A stretch of DNA of 18,161 nucleotides from Deltaproteobacteria bacterium (lineage in GTDB: Bacteria; Desulfobacterota; SM23-61): NCBI GenBank assembly GCA_016234425.1, contig JACRCA010000351.1, positions 1 to 18,161 of the forward strand. The letters run 5' to 3'. This document shows positions 1 to 7,566 of this stretch, piece by piece. The translations under genes and the position numbers were made by a program. Each line of letters begins with the position of its first letter. The stretch's first letter is position 1. Under the pieces are notes generated by a model. That model had not been told where the DNA came from and did no database searches. It saw only the letters and a list, made by a program, of their open reading frames with translations.

Positions 1-587
1 ATTCCCGAGCGGGCCGCCGGAAGCAGGACGCGCCAGATCGTCTGCCAGTGGGTGGCTCCCAGGGAAAGGGCACCCTCCTTGAAGGTGCGGGGCAAAGCTC
101 GCAAGGAATCCTCCGAAATGCTGATAATCGTCGGTAGAATCATGATTCCTAAAACCACCGAGCCCGCCAGCACGCTCAACCCTGGACCCCCCAGATGATC
201 CCGGATCAGAGGAACGAGTACGATCAGACCCCAAAATCCATAGATCACCGAAGGGATAGCGGCCAGAAGCTGGATCGCCGGACGAAGGGTCATGCTGATG
301 ACCGGAGGAATGAGTTCACAGAGGAAAACGGCGCAGGCCACTCCCAAAGGAACGCCCACGATCAGTGCCCCCATGGTCACCAGGAAAGAGCCAACAATCA
401 TGGGGAAAATGCCGAATGATCCCTGACTGGGAAACCAGCGTTCACCCAGGAGGAAAGAACGGAAACCCACCTTCCAGATCAGGGGGACTCCTTGCTCAAA
501 GATGAAGAAGGCAATCAGAGCCAATATGGAAATGGATGAAAGGGCGATGAGGAACAGGCTTTTTTGGATGATCTTTTCCTTAAACAT
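1..587 (-). CDS. pstC: Phosphate ABC transporter permease PstC (3' end outside window)
   Basis: PstC is an inner-membrane permease subunit of the high-affinity phosphate importer PstSCAB. About 195 residues are visible from the ATG at 587, and the C-terminal third lies beyond the left edge. A first membrane segment spans residues 10-30 (IALSSISILALIAFFIF). Further hydrophobic segments surround the PstC-typical IPSVIYGFWGL motif, which separates it from PstA. Near the cut edge is the EAA loop that contacts the ATPase (EGALSLGATHWQTIWRVLLP). The gene starts 22 nt after the pstS stop and is probably co-transcribed with pstB and pstS. The start is the first ATG after pstS; only a purine-rich stretch precedes it, so the ribosome site is weak. 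pstA is expected next, outside the window. Confidence 0.93.
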   Translation of the reverse strand, partial: MFKEKIIQKSLFLIALSSISILALIAFFIFEQGVPLIWKVGFRSFLLGERWFPSQGSFGIFPMIVGSFLVTMGALIVGVPLGVACAVFLCELIPPVISMTLRPAIQLLAAIPSVIYGFWGLIVLVPLIRDHLGGPGLSVLAGSVVLGIMILPTIISISEDSLRALPRTFKEGALSLGATHWQTIWRVLLPAARSG

Positions 588-609
588 CTTCCGGAATTTT
601 GGCCACCTT

Positions 610-1443
610 CTAAAGGTGGGGAATCGCCGTCGTGCTGACCAGTCCTTCCTGGACGAGTAATTTCTGCCCTGCCGGGCTTAATACATAATCGAGGAAATTT
701 CTGGCCATGCCTTGCGGGTTGGCCTTAAAGACAAAAAGGAAAGGGCGGACAATCTTATAACGGAGCTTCTTGATGTTCTCGACGCTTGCTTCCACTCCGT
801 CGATCTTCACAGCCTTCACCCGGTCGTTCACCAGACCGAGGGAAATATACCCAATGGCGTTCGGATCATCAGCAACGACCTGGCGAATCGCCCCGTTGGA
901 GTCCTGAACAAGCGCCCTCAGGCTGATCTCTGTTTTTCCCATAAGTAAATGTTGAAACGCTTCCCGCGTACCCGATCCTTCTTCCCGGGTCACCAGGGTG
1001 ATGGGATGATGTCTTCCCCCTACCTCACTCCAATGAGTGACGCGGCCCGAAAAAATTCCCTTAATTTGGTCTTTGGTTAAATCATTGGGCGGGTTTCTTG
1101 GATGGACAATCACAGCAATGGCGTCATAAGCAATGGGCACAGCAATCAGGTCCTGCTCATCAGGCATCAGCAGACGGGAGGACATGCCGATCTGAGCGGC
1201 TTCTGTTCGAACGGCTTGGATCCCGGCGCTGGACCCCCCTCCCTGGATGTATATCTTCTCTTGGCCATGATGTCCCATGTATTCCTCGACCAGAATCTCC
1301 GCAAAAGGCTGCACGGACGTGGACCCCACCACACTTAAACCACCTTGCGGCTTTTGGCAGCCTGTGATGAATGCCAGCAAAGTGAAGAACGCAATGGGCC
1401 AAACCCAATGCCGGCGTCTTCCTTTGGTCATTTCCTTATCCAT
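610..1443 (-). CDS. pstS: Phosphate-binding lipoprotein PstS
   Basis: PstS is the extracytoplasmic phosphate receptor that delivers phosphate to PstC/PstA. Read from the ATG at 1443 it is 277 aa. A basic n-region (KGRRR) and a hydrophobic stretch end in the lipobox FITGC, with Cys29 as the predicted lipidated residue. Ligand-loop motifs of the family are present: GSTSVQPFAE (about 40), GGGSSAGIQAV (about 68) and EEGSGTREAF (about 154), plus DPNAIGYISLG (about 194). The ATG at 1443 overlaps the last codons of pstB (stop at 1436-1438), which suggests translational coupling. A second in-frame ATG at 1431 would give an equally good signal peptide. An upstream in-frame extension to 1545 reads through pstB and is not credible. 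Having the receptor gene after pstB rather than first is unusual. Confidence 0.92.
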   Translation of the reverse strand: MDKEMTKGRRRHWVWPIAFFTLLAFITGCQKPQGGLSVVGSTSVQPFAEILVEEYMGHHGQEKIYIQGGGSSAGIQAVRTEAAQIGMSSRLLMPDEQDLIAVPIAYDAIAVIVHPRNPPNDLTKDQIKGIFSGRVTHWSEVGGRHHPITLVTREEGSGTREAFQHLLMGKTEISLRALVQDSNGAIRQVVADDPNAIGYISLGLVNDRVKAVKIDGVEASVENIKKLRYKIVRPFLFVFKANPQGMARNFLDYVLSPAGQKLLVQEGLVSTTAIPHL

Positions 1444-2206
1444 ATCTTCCCGTGATATAATTTTCTGTCCGCCGGTCTTTGGGCCGGGTGAAGAGGTCTC
1501 CAGTTGGGCCATATTCCAGGAGCTCGCCAAGCAGAAAGAAACCAACCCAGTCTGACGCCCGGGCAGCCTGCTGCATGTTATGCGTGACGATCACGATAGT
1601 ATAATCCCGCTTCAGCTTTTGCATCAATTCTTCGATCCGCAAGGTGGCCACCGGGTCAAGGGCCGAACAAGGTTCATCCATGAGGATAACCTCGGGCTGA
1701 AGGGCCAACACCCTGGCAATGCAGAGGCGCTGCTGCTGCCCTAAGGCTAATTCCGTGGCTGGTCGATGAAGTTGGTCGGATACCTCTTCCCAGAGAGCAG
1801 CTCCCTTGAGGCTCTTTTCAACGATTTCGAAGAGATTGGATTTGTGATGGAACCCCAGAACTTTGGGGCCGAAAGCCACGTTTTCAAAAATGGACTTAGG
1901 GAAGGGATTAGGCCGCTGGAAGACCATACCCACCCTCTGTCTGAGGTGTACGGGGTTGACGTGCGGGGCATAGATATCCTGCCCATCTAAATAGATGGAA
2001 CCTGACATGCGCGTGTTGGGGATGAGCTCGTTCATCCGGTTGAGGGTCCGGAGAAAGGTGGACTTTCCGCAACCGGAGGGACCAATAAGGGCGGTAATTT
2101 GCCGTTCTTTGACCTCCAGGTTAATATTCTTCAAGGCCTGGAAGGAGCCGTAAAAAAACTCGAGGCCCACAATTCTCATTTTGATTTTGCCATAACCATT
2201 TTTCAT
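1436..2206 (-). CDS. pstB: Phosphate ABC transporter ATP-binding protein PstB
   Basis: PstB is the cytoplasmic ATPase that drives PstC/PstA. From the ATG at 2206 it is 256 aa, the usual family size. Visible motifs are Walker A GPSGCGKST (about 42-50), the Q-loop in MVFQRPNPFPKSIFENV (Gln97), Walker B VILMDEPCSALD (about 173) and the H-loop IVTHNMQQAARASD (His209). The C-terminus ends ENYITGRYG, as in enterobacterial PstB. The odd feature is the ABC signature: it reads LALGQQQRLCIAR (about 153) where the canonical sequence is LSGGQQQRLCIAR, so the serine and first glycine are replaced. The start was chosen because KIKMRIVGLEFFYG aligns with the usual PstB N-terminus. Upstream ATGs (2272, 2251, 2221) only add a non-family tail, and no convincing Shine-Dalgarno precedes any candidate. 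Confidence 0.93.
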   Translation of the reverse strand: MKNGYGKIKMRIVGLEFFYGSFQALKNINLEVKERQITALIGPSGCGKSTFLRTLNRMNELIPNTRMSGSIYLDGQDIYAPHVNPVHLRQRVGMVFQRPNPFPKSIFENVAFGPKVLGFHHKSNLFEIVEKSLKGAALWEEVSDQLHRPATELALGQQQRLCIARVLALQPEVILMDEPCSALDPVATLRIEELMQKLKRDYTIVIVTHNMQQAARASDWVGFFLLGELLEYGPTGDLFTRPKDRRTENYITGRYG

Positions 2207-2232
2207 TAAGACTGATATCATTACCCAAAAAA

Positions 2233-2255
2233 AATAATTGATCAAGATCATTATT
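2233..2255. promoter_or_regulatory. Imperfect dyad upstream of pstB, possible operator
   Basis: The sequence AATAAT-t-GATC-aa-GATC-ATTATT is an almost perfect inverted repeat with one extra T. It sits 27 nt before the chosen pstB start in an AT-rich patch. Its position fits an operator or promoter-overlapping site for the pst unit. I do not recognise it as a PhoB box, and no strong sigma70 pair lies beside it. The role is inferred from symmetry and position only. Confidence 0.3.
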
Positions 2256-2311
2256 TCCTGACCGCATAACATTTTTCTGTTTTCACCATAGCCCAGGAGA
2301 GTGTAGCCCCA

Positions 2312-2352
2312 AAAGGGAGAGGGCGATGGGAATCCAACCTAAAGGGAGAGGG
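2312..2352. repeat. 12-nt direct repeat AAAGGGAGAGGG, two copies
   Basis: AAAGGGAGAGGG occurs exactly at 2312-2323 and at 2341-2352, 29 bp apart, in the gap between gspD and pstB. The composition is purine-rich, so it may be a degenerate piece of a dispersed intergenic repeat. Confidence 0.5.
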
Positions 2353-2471
2353 GCAGGAGAGAAGATGCTGAATATCTTCTTGCGGGCATAACTTGGGTAG
2401 GTAAACGGATGCTCCTCAGATAACCTAAGCTGGCAATACTGTCCAGGGCGGAGAAGGGGAAGATCTTATTT

Positions 2472-4664
2472 CTATTTCACTTCCTTTTTTTTCTCTCTCT
2501 TTTCTAGTTCCCGCTTGATGGTCGCGACTTTTTCCCGGAATTCCCGAGTCACTTGGGCCGATTCAGTTAAATCGGTTATCACATGGGGGGTCATCAACAA
2601 GATGGTTTCCTTCGCTTTATCCGTATTGGTGTGGTAACCGAACAAAGCTCCCAGGATGGGAATTTTGCTCAGAAAGGGGACCCCGGCTTTGCTACGCTCT
2701 TTGGACTCCTCGATTAGCCCCCCGATGACAATAGTCTGGCCCTCCATAATTGATAGGGATGTCTTGGCGGTCTTTTTCGGGAAAAAGGGGACATTCTTGA
2801 GACTTCCCAGGTCTTTTTGACCCACCGTACTTTGTTCGATCGATATTTCCAGGGTCACTAGCTTCGCGTCGCTGATGCGGGGGGTTACACTCAGGATCAC
2901 CCCAATGTCTTTGTATTCGATCGTTCCTTCGACTATGCCTGTGGCAACCACGGCCGCAGTGGCGGCAGCCGTTGCCCCTGGAGTGGTATAGGTGGTCGTC
3001 AGGATAGGTTCAGAAGATCCGATCTGAATCTTGGCCTCTTTGTTGTTCGAGGCCAGGATATGGGGCGAGGAAATGACCTTCAAACGATTTTCCGCAGCCG
3101 AGGCATGAATGGCCGCAGTGAGTTTGTCCGCTGAGGCGATGGAGTAGCGCAGGCCAGAAGAAAACGCCTCTGCCGAAGGGGTCATTCCCAGAAAAGCTGT
3201 TCCTCCCATCCCTACCGAATAGTCTCCCGCTTTAAAGGTGGAAAATTCCAGGCCGTATTTGGTCGCCTCATCGAGCGTTACTTCAGCCAGAAGAACTTCG
3301 ATCAAAACCTGTTTGGGATAAAGGTCAAGTTTCTTGATGGTTTCCAGGATGGCTTTATAGTCCCTTGGAAGAGCGCGGATGATCAAGGCGTTGGTGGTCT
3401 CGTCAACCACGATGTTAATCTCCCCTTCGGGCACGGCTCCTGAAGGCAAAACCCCTTCCTCCTTGGGGGGAGTTGGGGGGACAGCTGGAGCAGGTACAGG
3501 TCTGACTCCTCTGGGCAAGGCAGGAGTGGGTGGCGCAACAGGCTTGACCTCCGGTTTCCTCTCGGGAACATAGATCTGCTTCAGGACATCAGCCAAATCC
3601 TTCGCTTTTCCGTTCTGCACGTAGTAAACAAAAACGCTTGGTTTTGTCCCTTCCGCTGGAACCTTATCAAGTTCCTTGAGCCACTTTTCTACTTTATCGA
3701 AGACTTGCGGGATCGAACTCACTACCAGAAGGGAATTAATTCGAATGATAGGGGTAAAAGTAATCCCTACACCTCTTCCTGATTTCAAAGAAACCTCGAG
3801 AGAAGAGAAGATCCGTTCCATTTCCTTGGCAATCTCATTGACATCAGCGTTGAGCAGGGGGTAAATCCTGACCCGCATATCGACAAAAATGTCCACGTCG
3901 AAGAGTCCGATGATGTCGAGGGATTTTTTCACGTTCGAGGCGACATCCCCGATGATCAAGATATTGTGGGGAGGATGTTCCACAATATCCGCTCCATCCG
4001 AGAGGAAAGGCTTGATCATCTTGGAAACTTCCCCCACCGGAATGTATTTGAGGGGAATGATTTGGATCGTATATCTTTCCTCCGGCGGTATCTTTCCTGG
4101 CTCCAGAGAGATGGACGGGGGAGCGTATAATTTTTTGGCATCCCCAAAAGGGACAATCTCATAGATAACCCCTTTTTGGACAGCGGTGGCCCCATTCAAT
4201 TTCAGGATCGACTGAAAGATGGGGAAGATGTCATCGGTGGTGATCTGCCCAGAGGTATGGATATTGACCACCCCTTTAACCCTCGGGTCGATGAGGTAAT
4301 TGATTTTCATCATTTCGGCCACGACCCGGATCACTTCGTAAAGGTCGGCATTGTCAAAATTCAAGACGAATCGCGAACCCTTGGCGGGCTCTGGTGGCCT
4401 TACAGAAGCTGGAGGAAGTGTTTGGGTGGTTCCCTCAAGCCTTGGGGTGGGAGGGGGCGGAACCTCAGCCTTTTCCTGAGTCTTGGCTTCTTCTTTTTCA
4501 CGGGGTACGGCGGCAATCTCTCTTGCCGGCTCACCGATCTGTTTTTGAGAGACCCCGACGCCTGGCGGGCCCTTCAGTTGGGGCTTTGTACCCGCGCAAC
4601 CTAAGGGGGCAGCAATTAGGAGCAGAACGAAAAATCCCATTCGTAAGCATCTTAATGTTCTCAT
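2472..4664 (-). CDS. gspD: T2SS outer-membrane secretin GspD
   Basis: GspD forms the multimeric outer-membrane pore of the T2SS. From the ATG at 4664 it is 730 aa. The N-terminus is a signal peptide ending APLGC (Cys23), possibly a lipobox, followed by a Pro/Glu-rich linker to about residue 95. Then come N0 (about 97-180, RFVLNFDNADLYEVIRVVAE), N1 (about 198-265), N2 (about 264-335) and N3 (about 343-449). N3 carries a long Pro/Ala insertion (about 367-405). The secretin domain (about 450-693) includes VISSPHILASNNKEAKIQIG and MEGQTIVIGGLI. It ends in a charged tail rich in Lys/Glu. AAGGAG sits 10 nt before the chosen ATG. An in-frame extension to 4748 overlaps gspC and was rejected. It is the last gene of the operon, 26 nt after gspC. 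Confidence 0.96.
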   Translation of the reverse strand: MRTLRCLRMGFFVLLLIAAPLGCAGTKPQLKGPPGVGVSQKQIGEPAREIAAVPREKEEAKTQEKAEVPPPPTPRLEGTTQTLPPASVRPPEPAKGSRFVLNFDNADLYEVIRVVAEMMKINYLIDPRVKGVVNIHTSGQITTDDIFPIFQSILKLNGATAVQKGVIYEIVPFGDAKKLYAPPSISLEPGKIPPEERYTIQIIPLKYIPVGEVSKMIKPFLSDGADIVEHPPHNILIIGDVASNVKKSLDIIGLFDVDIFVDMRVRIYPLLNADVNEIAKEMERIFSSLEVSLKSGRGVGITFTPIIRINSLLVVSSIPQVFDKVEKWLKELDKVPAEGTKPSVFVYYVQNGKAKDLADVLKQIYVPERKPEVKPVAPPTPALPRGVRPVPAPAVPPTPPKEEGVLPSGAVPEGEINIVVDETTNALIIRALPRDYKAILETIKKLDLYPKQVLIEVLLAEVTLDEATKYGLEFSTFKAGDYSVGMGGTAFLGMTPSAEAFSSGLRYSIASADKLTAAIHASAAENRLKVISSPHILASNNKEAKIQIGSSEPILTTTYTTPGATAAATAAVVATGIVEGTIEYKDIGVILSVTPRISDAKLVTLEISIEQSTVGQKDLGSLKNVPFFPKKTAKTSLSIMEGQTIVIGGLIEESKERSKAGVPFLSKIPILGALFGYHTNTDKAKETILLMTPHVITDLTESAQVTREFREKVATIKRELEKREKKKEVK

Positions 4665-4690
4665 CCTAAGTTGACTCCTTTCTTTAATTT

Positions 4691-5467
4691 TTATTTCCCC
4701 CCACTTTCGACGGGTGGAGCGGGCCTGATTGACCTTCTCCCCCTCCACAGACCCGGATCAGGGACCGGCGCAGGAGTCACTGGTTTAGGCATGGGCGTCT
4801 CGATCGCGCTCCCTTTTATAGGCTCCATGGGCCTGGGAGCTACTTGAGGGGCAGAGGGCTTGGGTACTGCAGGTGCCGGCGCGGGAGGGGGTGCTGGAAC
4901 TGGATGGGTACTCGTTACCTCGGCAGGCTTTGCCGCCGTCTTTACATCGACTCTTCTTTTGGGAAACTTGGGATCGTAGAGAAGGATTTCAAAAGAATCT
5001 CCGCCAGCTTCCAGGGTAATCCGGTCCGGTGAAATTTTTGTTAACTGGTAGTCTCCGATGCGATCTCCTATTTTTAGGGTCTTTATCTCCCTCTCCCCTT
5101 TTTGCAGGGGCCTTCCCGGGTAGACGATGGAAGCAGTTTGATAATCATCGCCGACGACGACCCCATACAAGAGAATTGGGGGGCGAGAAATTGGTTTTGT
5201 GTGGTTCACGGTAAGGATGGGGAATTCTTTTCGCTCAGGGTTAAATATATTCTTCTCGGCAATCTCCAGGATGGCCTCGCGAGAAGACGCCCCTCCGGGT
5301 GATCCCATCACCGGGGAGACCTCTGTCCTTCCCTCTGCTTTCTTGGCTATCTCCCTTCTGGGCATTCCCTCAGAGGCCTGAAACCAGGCCTCATAGTTTT
5401 TGAAAGCCAGAAGAAGAACCACGAAGGAAAGGAAAAGGCAGAGGACCCCGTAGCGGTTTGACATCAT
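4691..5467 (-). CDS. gspC: T2SS inner-membrane linker protein GspC (no PDZ domain)
   Basis: GspC connects the inner-membrane platform to the secretin N0 domain. It is 258 aa with one N-terminal membrane anchor (about 5-24, YGVLCLFLSFVVLLLAF). A periplasmic homology-region domain spans about 95-170 (ILLYGVVVGDDYQTASIV, LKIGDRIGDYQLTKISPDRITLE). The C-terminal 80 or so residues are a Pro/Ala-rich tail where many GspC proteins have a PDZ or coiled-coil domain; no PDZ sequence is visible. ATG at 5467 overlaps the gspM stop by 4 nt (ATGA), which implies coupling. A second ATG follows directly at 5464. gspC is next to gspD but near the end of the operon, not at its start as in enterobacteria. The family call rests on the HR region and on context. 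Confidence 0.85.
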   Translation of the reverse strand: MMSNRYGVLCLFLSFVVLLLAFKNYEAWFQASEGMPRREIAKKAEGRTEVSPVMGSPGGASSREAILEIAEKNIFNPERKEFPILTVNHTKPISRPPILLYGVVVGDDYQTASIVYPGRPLQKGEREIKTLKIGDRIGDYQLTKISPDRITLEAGGDSFEILLYDPKFPKRRVDVKTAAKPAEVTSTHPVPAPPPAPAPAVPKPSAPQVAPRPMEPIKGSAIETPMPKPVTPAPVPDPGLWRGRRSIRPAPPVESGGK

Positions 5468-6069
5468 CGTTCCCTCCCCTTCTCTTTCGGTTTACTCGCT
5501 TTCATCAATCCAGAGATGACCATATTCCCCTGAATTGTATTGGGCATCCGGGGGTTGAAAATGAGGAGATCCATCTCGGAAATCATCAATTCCTTTTCCT
5601 GGTGTTCGAGGTCGTGGACAAACTGGCCAAGGCTCATCAGGCTATTGGTGGGGGCCAGCTCGATTTGCAAAGAAATTTTCCTGTAGACGCCGATCTCCTT
5701 AGGTTCCAGTATTCTGAAACTGCGCAGGCTGATGCCATTCTTCTCGGAAAGGCGCTTCACCATGTCCTGCAGATTTGCCGCTCCTAACTGCGGGGTCTCT
5801 CCGGGGAGAAGTCGCTTCTGAATTCCTTCGCTCTGCTTTCGGGTCCGATCGAGGGCTTCTTCGACCGCCTTGCGATTCTGGATAATTTCGGCGTATTTCC
5901 ATATCACTCTCTGTTTTAGAGCCATCTCTTCGTCGGCTTTCTTTTTGGCTTCCCATAGGGGGACGATCCCAAAGGTATAGCCCAGCAGGGCCATCGTGAA
6001 ACCAATGAGCCCCCAGAAGACTTTCTTCTGGGAAAACTTCCCCCCTGCCCAAAAGGACCACTTTTTCAA
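5464..6069 (-). CDS. gspM: T2SS assembly-platform protein GspM (PilO-like)
   Basis: GspM partners GspL in the inner-membrane platform. It is 201 aa: a short cytoplasmic N-terminus, one membrane segment (about 17-38, VFWGLIGFTMALLGYTFGIVPLW), a Lys/Glu-rich coiled coil (about 40-85), then a ferredoxin-like periplasmic domain (about 95-190) resembling PilO. The start is a TTG at 6069 that shares bases with the gspL stop (TTGA). GGAGG lies 8 nt upstream, so this non-ATG start is well supported. The gene ends in an ATGA overlap with gspC. The function is assigned from architecture and operon position, because GspM sequences diverge strongly. Confidence 0.87.
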   Translation of the reverse strand: MKKWSFWAGGKFSQKKVFWGLIGFTMALLGYTFGIVPLWEAKKKADEEMALKQRVIWKYAEIIQNRKAVEEALDRTRKQSEGIQKRLLPGETPQLGAANLQDMVKRLSEKNGISLRSFRILEPKEIGVYRKISLQIELAPTNSLMSLGQFVHDLEHQEKELMISEMDLLIFNPRMPNTIQGNMVISGLMKASKPKEKGRER

Positions 6070-7487
6070 GACCCCGCCCTCCAGCCTTCCAGCCTCATTC
6101 TGATCTTGAACCTCTCCTTCTCCTTATCCCCGCCGACTCTCCTTTCCCGTTCTTTGGTCACGGGAGCTAAAAATTCCACCTTCTCAAAAAGGGATGATTT
6201 GTCGAGCAAGGCGATCAAATCAGAGGCGGAATCAGCAAACCCGCTGATTTCGATCTCCCGCCCAGAATATTTAAAATTCCAGATCCAGACCGTGCTGGGT
6301 AAGATGCGGGTCAACTCTTTTAAGATCTCTACCTTGCTGACCTCCGCGGACGTGATCTTCTCGAATTCCAGAATCTCTTTGGCCAACTCTCCCCTTTCCT
6401 TCTGCAATTTTTCCACGGCCTCCATTTCCGGCTTTCTTTTCTTAATTTCAGCCCGCAGGTCATCCAGTTCATTGCGGTAAACGCTGTAAATTCCCACTCC
6501 CCATGTTAAACTCAGGATCAAGGCCAGGAAGACTAAGATCAGGAATAGAGGCTTGCCGATCTGTCTCACCTTTTTGCGCATCTCCGAGGGAAGGAGATTA
6601 AGATTCATTGCTGTTCTCGTCAGCCCTCTCAGAGGAAGGCCGATGGAGGCATAGAGATGAGCCGCTGGGGATTCCTCCTTTTCCCCCTCGATGCGGTCCA
6701 GGGGAGGAAGGGAAACTCCTTTCATTGAATCCTTTAGCTTAAAAGTAGGGAGCCTTTTTTCAGCCTCTAACCCATAAACGAAGAAAGTTGCTTGGGATAA
6801 GGAACCCCCGTTTATCTTTGATTGTATAAAAGTGTTTATGATTTTTGCTTCTTTTTCTTCCGCAGGCAGGGGAAGGTGATAACTTTCCCTCCAATCCTTA
6901 CCCTGCAGAAGATTCATCTCAAAAAATGGCTCGCTCAGATCGAGCAAGACGGAAATCTCCTTTCCTTTGTATCCCTCATGATAGCAGAACAGATTGAGAG
7001 CGGCGGCCGAGGGGGTTTGAACAGATAGGGGTTGTATGCCGATTTTCTTCAATAAGGACAGGTAAGGATCCAAATCTTTCTTCCTCACAAAAACCACGAT
7101 CAAATGGATCCATTCTTTTTCCTCTTTAAGAATCTGATAATCAAAGTAGGTCTCTTCTTTGTCAAAGGGAATATATTTGGGGGCTTCGTATTCCAGTACT
7201 TTTCTCAGGTTCTCTTTGGTAGCTGGAGGAAGACGAAGGAAGCGGATAACCACCTTCTCCCGCGGAATAGAAATCGAAACCCTTTCCTTGCTGATCTGAT
7301 GTTTAGAAATAAAGGCAGTGATCAGGCTGATCCATTGAGCCTCCTGCGCTTCTTTCGGGCTTTCCGAACCCAAGGGGCAGACCCTGTAATCCACGAGCCG
7401 GATCTTCCCGAAAGATTTCCTGAGAAGAGTCAGGATAAGATGGTTACGTCTAAAATCGATTCCCAAGCTGCAGTTAAAAAGCATCAT
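6066..7487 (-). CDS. gspL: T2SS assembly-platform protein GspL (PilM-PilN-like)
   Basis: GspL recruits the GspE ATPase to the inner membrane and pairs with GspM. From the ATG at 7487 it is 473 aa. The N-terminal half is an actin-like PilM-type domain (SLGIDFRRNHLILTLL, then EYEAPKYIPFDKEE at about 99-112). A membrane helix spans about 312-334 (PLFLILVFLALILSLTWGVG). A coiled coil (about 338-380) and a PilN-like periplasmic domain ending near residue 465 follow. It is thus the natural fusion of what are PilM and PilN in type IV pili. Start choice is uncertain: ATGs at 7487 and 7484 and a TTG at 7505 all lack a strong ribosome site. It overlaps gspM at its stop and lies 79 nt after gspK. Confidence 0.9.
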   Translation of the reverse strand: MMLFNCSLGIDFRRNHLILTLLRKSFGKIRLVDYRVCPLGSESPKEAQEAQWISLITAFISKHQISKERVSISIPREKVVIRFLRLPPATKENLRKVLEYEAPKYIPFDKEETYFDYQILKEEKEWIHLIVVFVRKKDLDPYLSLLKKIGIQPLSVQTPSAAALNLFCYHEGYKGKEISVLLDLSEPFFEMNLLQGKDWRESYHLPLPAEEKEAKIINTFIQSKINGGSLSQATFFVYGLEAEKRLPTFKLKDSMKGVSLPPLDRIEGEKEESPAAHLYASIGLPLRGLTRTAMNLNLLPSEMRKKVRQIGKPLFLILVFLALILSLTWGVGIYSVYRNELDDLRAEIKKRKPEMEAVEKLQKERGELAKEILEFEKITSAEVSKVEILKELTRILPSTVWIWNFKYSGREIEISGFADSASDLIALLDKSSLFEKVEFLAPVTKERERRVGGDKEKERFKIRMRLEGWRAGS

Positions 7488-7566
7488 CTTTAATCTTTTC
7501 GGCAATTTTTAGGGCAAATTTATTTGTTCTGAGCCCCTTGAACGGTCACTGGTGTCCTCCTGACCA

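Larger units (their letters stand above)
2207..2471. other. 265-bp gene-free gap between gspD and pstB
   Basis: This spacer separates the end of the T2SS operon from the pst genes. It holds three things: the dyad at 2233-2255; an exact 12-nt direct repeat (AAAGGGAGAGGG at 2312-2323 and 2341-2352) in a purine-rich stretch; and a 7-bp hairpin AGAAGAT / ATCTTCT (2360-2366 / 2374-2380, 7-nt loop). The hairpin follows gspD in the direction of transcription but has no T-run after it on the minus strand, so it is not a canonical terminator. No ORF here looks real. Confidence 0.55.

Noticed and set aside
195..419. Plus-strand ORF of 74 codons
   Set aside because: It is antisense to pstC, which has clear permease motifs on the opposite strand; the product is low-complexity and hydrophilic.
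1444..1545. 34-residue N-terminal extension of PstS
   Set aside because: It reads antisense-free through the pstB C-terminus in another frame and would bury the signal peptide.
2360..2380. 7-bp hairpin AGAAGAT / ATCTTCT as terminator of the T2SS operon
   Set aside because: There is no T-run after it on the minus strand and the stem is AT-rich and short.
4665..4748. 28-residue N-terminal extension of GspD
   Set aside because: It overlaps the end of gspC. The ATG at 4664 has AAGGAG upstream and starts a clean signal peptide.
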